A DNA stretch of 64,000 nt from Algibacter sp. L1A34 (GTDB lineage Bacteria; Bacteroidota; Bacteroidia; Flavobacteriales; Flavobacteriaceae): positions 3,424,001 to 3,488,000 of the forward strand of contig NZ_CP047029.1 of NCBI RefSeq assembly GCF_009796805.1. Direction: 5' to 3'. The stretch's first letter is position 1. The number at the start of each line of letters is the position of its first letter. A model generated the notes under the pieces. That model searched no databases, had not been told where the DNA came from, and saw only the letters and a list, made by a program, of their open reading frames with translations. The position numbers were made by a program, and so were the translations under genes. Below are positions 60,692 through 64,000 of the stretch, in pieces.

Positions 60692-61666
60692 ATGATGAAT
60701 AGAATAATATGTGCATTTTTAATTTTGTTCGTTATGCAGGGCTGCAAGAAAAACGACGATGTTAAAATGATGTATTTAGCGCATACATTACCACAAACAC
60801 ATCCCGTTCATAAAGGGATTTTAGAGTTTCAAAAAGCTTTAAATGAAAAATCGGGAGGAAAAATACAAATTAAAATTTTCCCTGATGGCCAATTGGGATC
60901 AGAACGTGAAGCCTTAGAATTACTTCAAATTGGAAGTGTAGCAGTAACTAAAGTTAGTGCAGCAACGTTATCTAATTTTGTGCCAGAATACCATATTTTA
61001 GGTATTCCATATTTATTCAGAAATAAACAACATCAATATGATGTTTTAGAAGGTGAAGTTGGAAAAGCTATTTTAGAGAAAGGTAGTAAATTTTGGTTAC
61101 GAGGTTTGTGTTATTATGATGCGGGTAGCCGTAGTTTCTACACATCGAACAAAGCCATACGCAAACCAGAAGATTTAAAAGGTCTTAAAATTAGAGTGAT
61201 GAATAACCAAATGGCTATTAATATGGTGGAAGCTTTAGGAGGCTCTCCAACACCAATGGCTTACGGAGAATTGTACACTGCTATACAGCAAGGCGTGGTT
61301 GATGGTGCTGAAAATAATCCTCCATCATTTGTATCTTCAAATCATTATGAAGTAAGCAAGTATTATACTTTAGATCAACATTCTTCTGTGCCAGACGTAT
61401 TATTAATAGGTACAAAGTTTTGGAATAAATTAACCGATCAAGAAAAACAATGGGTTCAAGAAGCTGCAGATGAATCATCTCAAGCTGAAAAAGTATTTTG
61501 GCAAAATTCTGTTGAAGAATCTATGGCTACAGCAAGAAAAGCAGGTGTAGAAATTATAATTCCAGATAAATCTTTATTTCAAGAGCAATCAAAATCTGTG
61601 TTAGAAGGTTTCGAAAAAGAACATCCAGAAATGAGCGAACTTATCAACAAAATTAAAAACCAATAG
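60692..61666 (+). CDS. TRAP transporter substrate-binding lipoprotein (DctP/UxuP type)
   Basis: 324 residues, DctP-family binding protein ('VSAATLSNFVPEYHILGIPYLF', 'LKIRVMNNQMAINMVEALGGSPTPMAYGELYTAIQQGVVDGAENNPP'). The Arg of 'KIRVMNN' is the usual carboxylate-binding residue. The signal 'ILFVMQGCKKND' has a lipobox, predicting a lipid-anchored protein, which is rare for TRAP binding proteins of diderms. Operon context indicates uptake of D-glucuronate or D-galacturonate. Confidence 0.9.
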   Translation: MMNRIICAFLILFVMQGCKKNDDVKMMYLAHTLPQTHPVHKGILEFQKALNEKSGGKIQIKIFPDGQLGSEREALELLQIGSVAVTKVSAATLSNFVPEYHILGIPYLFRNKQHQYDVLEGEVGKAILEKGSKFWLRGLCYYDAGSRSFYTSNKAIRKPEDLKGLKIRVMNNQMAINMVEALGGSPTPMAYGELYTAIQQGVVDGAENNPPSFVSSNHYEVSKYYTLDQHSSVPDVLLIGTKFWNKLTDQEKQWVQEAADESSQAEKVFWQNSVEESMATARKAGVEIIIPDKSLFQEQSKSVLEGFEKEHPEMSELINKIKNQ

Positions 61667-61668
61667 GT

Positions 61669-62160
61669 ATGAAAAAAGCAGATATTCTTTTTAATAAAGT
61701 ATGTCGAATTATGGAAATTATTTTAGTTTTTATATTCGGTTTATTGGTTATAGATGTGTTAAGTCAGGTGTTTTCAAGATATGTTTTAAATACCTCGTTT
61801 GCCTTTACGGAGGAATTAGCTCGATTTTCTTTAATTTGGTTATCTATTCTTGGAGCTGCTTATTTAAGCGGAAAAAGAGAACACTTATCTATGGATTTCT
61901 TGTATCAAAAATTTTCAGGTAAAACAAAGAAAAAAGCACTCATTTTTATTGAAATCTGTATCTTTTTATTTGCCTTAATCGTTATGGTAATCGGTGGTTT
62001 CAATTTGGTTTATACTACATTACATTTAGGGCAATTATCTGGAACATTACGGATTCCTTTAGGTTACATTTATGCTATTTTACCAATAAGTGGCCTTTTT
62101 ATTATGTGTTTTTCCGTGTATCATTTAGGAAAAATTAATGCTAACGAAATAACCGAATAA
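61669..62160 (+). CDS. TRAP transporter small permease (DctQ/UxuQ type)
   Basis: 163 residues with four membrane helices. 'VDVLSQVFSRYVLNTSFAFTEELARFSLIWLSILGAAYL' is the DctQ hallmark. It pairs with the large permease encoded 2 bp downstream to move hexuronate across the inner membrane with sodium ions. Starts 2 bp after the dctP stop. Confidence 0.93.
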   Translation: MKKADILFNKVCRIMEIILVFIFGLLVIDVLSQVFSRYVLNTSFAFTEELARFSLIWLSILGAAYLSGKREHLSMDFLYQKFSGKTKKKALIFIEICIFLFALIVMVIGGFNLVYTTLHLGQLSGTLRIPLGYIYAILPISGLFIMCFSVYHLGKINANEITE

Positions 62161-62162
62161 TT

Positions 62163-63467
62163 ATGAGTATTGAAGTAATAAGTATTATCGTATTATTTGT
62201 CAGTTTTTTTACACTATTAATGTTGAGAGTCCCAGTCGCTTATAGTATTGGTATTTCTACAACAATAAGTTTATTATTGAATATAGATAAATTACCAGGG
62301 TTAACAACCATTGCACAACGTATGACGACTGGTATTGATAGTTTTGCACTTTTAGCCATTCCGTTTTTTGTATTGGCAGGAGAAATTATGAAACAAGGCG
62401 GTATAGCCAACAGATTAATAAATTTTGCAAAATCTTTAGTAGCAAGTTTACCCGGAGGTTTAGCTTATGTTAATGTATTAGCGTCGATGTTATTTGGAGC
62501 TATTTCTGGGTCTGCCATTGCGGCAACTTCGGCCATTGGTAGTATTATGACCGATAGAATGGAAGAAGAAGGTTACCCAAGAGAATTTAGTGCATCGGTA
62601 AATATTACCTCGGCAACTACAGGATTGTTAATTCCGCCAAGTAATATTTTAATTGTTTACGCTTTAGCAAGTGGTGGTACAGCATCTGTGGCGGCACTAT
62701 TTATTGCAGGTTATCTACCTGGAATTTTATTAGGTGTTGCAATTATGGCTTACATTGCTTTTGTAGCTATTACACGAAAATTTGCTAAAGGACATCGTGC
62801 ACCATTGTCCTTAATATGGACGTATTTTAGAAAAGCTTTTTTTAGTTTATTACTATTAGTGATTGTTGTTGGTGGTATTGTAGCTGGTATTTTTACAGCA
62901 ACCGAAGCCTCTGCTATTGCTGTTCTATATGCTGGTGTTTTAGCATTGATTTATGGTGATGTAAAAGCTAAAGATTTTCCTTCTATTTTATTAACTAGCG
63001 CAAAAACCACAGCGGTTGTAATGTTTTTAATTTGTACATCTATGGCGATGTCTTGGTTGTTTTCTTTTGAAGGTATTCCGGAACTTATAAGTAGTTTTTT
63101 ATTGGAGCAATTCAGTAATAAAATCGTTATATTTTTAGTGATTAATTTAGTGCTTTTAATTATTGGAACTTTTATGGATATGACGCCAGCAGTTTTAATA
63201 TTTACACCAATATTTTTACCAGTAGTGGTTGCATTAGGCATGGATCCTGTACATTTCGGTATTGTATTAGTACTTAACTTATGTATTGGGTTGTGTACGC
63301 CGCCCGTTGGAACTATTCTCTTTGTAGGTAGTGGAGTTGCTAATGTATCAGTCTCGCAAGTTATAAAACCATTAATTCCATTTTTGATTATAATGGTAGT
63401 TGTTTTACTTTTAATTACTTATATCCCTGCAATTTCAATGTTTTTACCGCAACTTTTAGGGTTGTAA
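62163..63467 (+). CDS. TRAP transporter large permease (DctM/UxuM type)
   Basis: 434 residues with about 12 helices. 'RVPVAYSIGISTTISLLL', 'IPFFVLAGEIMKQGGIANRLINFAKSLVASLPGGLAYVNVLASMLFGAISGSAIAATSAIGSIMTDRM' region and 'GLCTPPVGTILFVGSGVA' are the DctM signatures. It forms the elevator-type core of the TRAP importer. Last gene of the operon; a long inverted repeat follows at 63493-63551. Confidence 0.94.
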   Translation: MSIEVISIIVLFVSFFTLLMLRVPVAYSIGISTTISLLLNIDKLPGLTTIAQRMTTGIDSFALLAIPFFVLAGEIMKQGGIANRLINFAKSLVASLPGGLAYVNVLASMLFGAISGSAIAATSAIGSIMTDRMEEEGYPREFSASVNITSATTGLLIPPSNILIVYALASGGTASVAALFIAGYLPGILLGVAIMAYIAFVAITRKFAKGHRAPLSLIWTYFRKAFFSLLLLVIVVGGIVAGIFTATEASAIAVLYAGVLALIYGDVKAKDFPSILLTSAKTTAVVMFLICTSMAMSWLFSFEGIPELISSFLLEQFSNKIVIFLVINLVLLIIGTFMDMTPAVLIFTPIFLPVVVALGMDPVHFGIVLVLNLCIGLCTPPVGTILFVGSGVANVSVSQVIKPLIPFLIIMVVVLLLITYIPAISMFLPQLLGL

Positions 63468-63492
63468 GTATAAATATACTTAATCTAAATAT

Positions 63493-63551
63493 TAAGGTTG
63501 AATTTCTAAAAACGCTCATTTTTTTATGGTGTTTCTAGAAATTCAACCTTA
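63493..63551 (+). terminator. long hairpin ending the hexuronate operon
   Basis: Sixteen-bp arms (63493-63508 and 63536-63551, TAAGGTTGAATTTCTA with its complement) around a 27-nt loop. The arms are long, but no strict U tract follows. Confidence 0.55.
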
Positions 63552-63661
63552 TTTGTTTAAAAAATAAACTGTATAGCACGAGATTGGGGTGTTTTTCATG
63601 CTGAGAAAGGAGTGATTTTTTTGAAAAAATTCTCGATATATCTATTTTTTTTTAGGTAACC

Positions 63662-64000
63662 TTAATATTGCTTGTTAGAAACAGGGTTTTCTCTAACATA
63701 GGTTTTTCCTTTAAAAGAAATATGGTAATCACTTTCAAAAAAACGGCTAGGTAAGTAATAATCGGTAGTAATTATTTGTGCGCCAGATTTTTTTGCATCT
63801 TCGAAATGCGTATAATCGTTAGCTCTTGCTTCTTTAGTTCCAGCATCGGCACGTGTTCTAATAATATAGCCTTTAGAAACGAGGTTTGATATAGTAGAAT
63901 CTTCTGGGTTATTTCTTATTAAAGCTGCGGCTTCTGGTGTTCCAGGTTCAGCATTTACAAATAATACACGGTTTTTTAAAGAAGGATGATTTTTTATATA
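63662..64000 (-). CDS. PI-PLC-like (PI-PLC-C1) phospholipase domain protein, N-terminus outside the window
   Basis: The last 112 residues of a minus-strand gene that continues beyond 64000. 'GTPEAAALIRNNPED', 'KGYIIRTRADAGTKEARANDYTHFEDAKKSGAQIITTDYY' and a final 'YHISFKGKTYVRENPVS' match the C-terminal part of the calcium-dependent PI-PLC C1-like family, extracellular phosphodiesterase-fold proteins. The catalytic N-terminal half is not visible, so activity cannot be judged. Confidence 0.72.
   Translation of the reverse strand, partial: YIKNHPSLKNRVLFVNAEPGTPEAAALIRNNPEDSTISNLVSKGYIIRTRADAGTKEARANDYTHFEDAKKSGAQIITTDYYLPSRFFESDYHISFKGKTYVRENPVSNKQY

Noticed and set aside
1-64000. tRNA, rRNA, insertion sequences, replication origin
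   Set aside because: None was recognised on either strand while reading; a covariance-model search could still reveal small RNAs or riboswitches that cannot be seen by eye.

Overview
This 64 kb window is AT-rich chromosomal DNA from a member of the Bacteroidota, most likely a flavobacterium (family Flavobacteriaceae). Several signs point this way. Many genes are preceded by the Bacteroidota sigma-A -7 element TAnnTTTG and lack a recognisable Shine-Dalgarno sequence. There are SusC/TonB-type outer-membrane receptors with carboxypeptidase-regulatory domains, many lipoproteins, a fused E1 alpha/beta 2-oxo acid dehydrogenase, a flavobacterial-type ExbD, and a secreted 'GVNT..P...LDVTSSDKGILIPR' S74 protein. 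No rRNA, tRNA, transposase or CRISPR array was seen. Genus cannot be fixed from the sequence alone.

Layout. 1-15 kb is housekeeping-like: a truncated 2OG-Fe(II) oxygenase, fused E1 dehydrogenase, orphan ExbD, two secreted proteins, an aldo/keto reductase, a DEAD/DEAH helicase, an MBL-fold protein with EF-hands, a cold-shock-domain protein, two tandem EamA transporters and a family-9 glycosyltransferase. 15-19.5 kb holds a TonB-dependent receptor with a VanY-like peptidase in one operon, and a divergent YHYH lipoprotein. 19.6-24 kb is a nitric-oxide defence locus: an Rrf2/NsrR-like regulator, membrane protein, adrenodoxin-type ferredoxin, cupin, quinol NO reductase and group III truncated haemoglobin. 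24.3-26.7 kb is one secreted protein with 29 tandem 17-residue repeats and a C-terminal S74 chaperone/protease. 26.7-32.3 kb is an AraC regulator plus two transcription units (ABM monooxygenase with BCCT transporter; nitroreductase with MDR reductase). Their promoters share 21-bp-spaced direct repeats at the same distance from the -7 box.

32.3-36.2 kb is a region of gene turnover: an SDR pseudogene, a frameshifted small gene, two other unassigned or DUF genes and spacers with repeated, partly palindromic motifs. 37.5-53.7 kb is a large general-stress/envelope-stress island. It contains a DUF5670-like peptide, TerC, a PAS histidine kinase, a single-domain response regulator, AraC-type regulators, DUF1328, DUF2383, YtxH, holin-X and DUF6327 proteins, an acidic lipoprotein, two convergent semialdehyde dehydrogenases, HPF, an F420-reductase-like protein, AI-2E and YihY membrane proteins and an SDR. 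Several of these genes are shorter than 60 codons.

53.6-56 kb holds DUF3307, SatD and mscL with small proteins. 55.9-63.5 kb is a complete hexuronate module: a divergent LacI regulator with a pair of operators, mannonate oxidoreductase (SDR type), UxuA, UxaC and a tripartite TRAP transporter whose binding protein carries a lipobox. It is followed by a truncated PI-PLC-like gene.

The best candidates for something new are the shared AraC operator architecture at 27.65 and 30.46 kb, the ferredoxin-containing NO locus, the turnover region at 32.3-36.2 kb, and the repeat protein at 24.3 kb.
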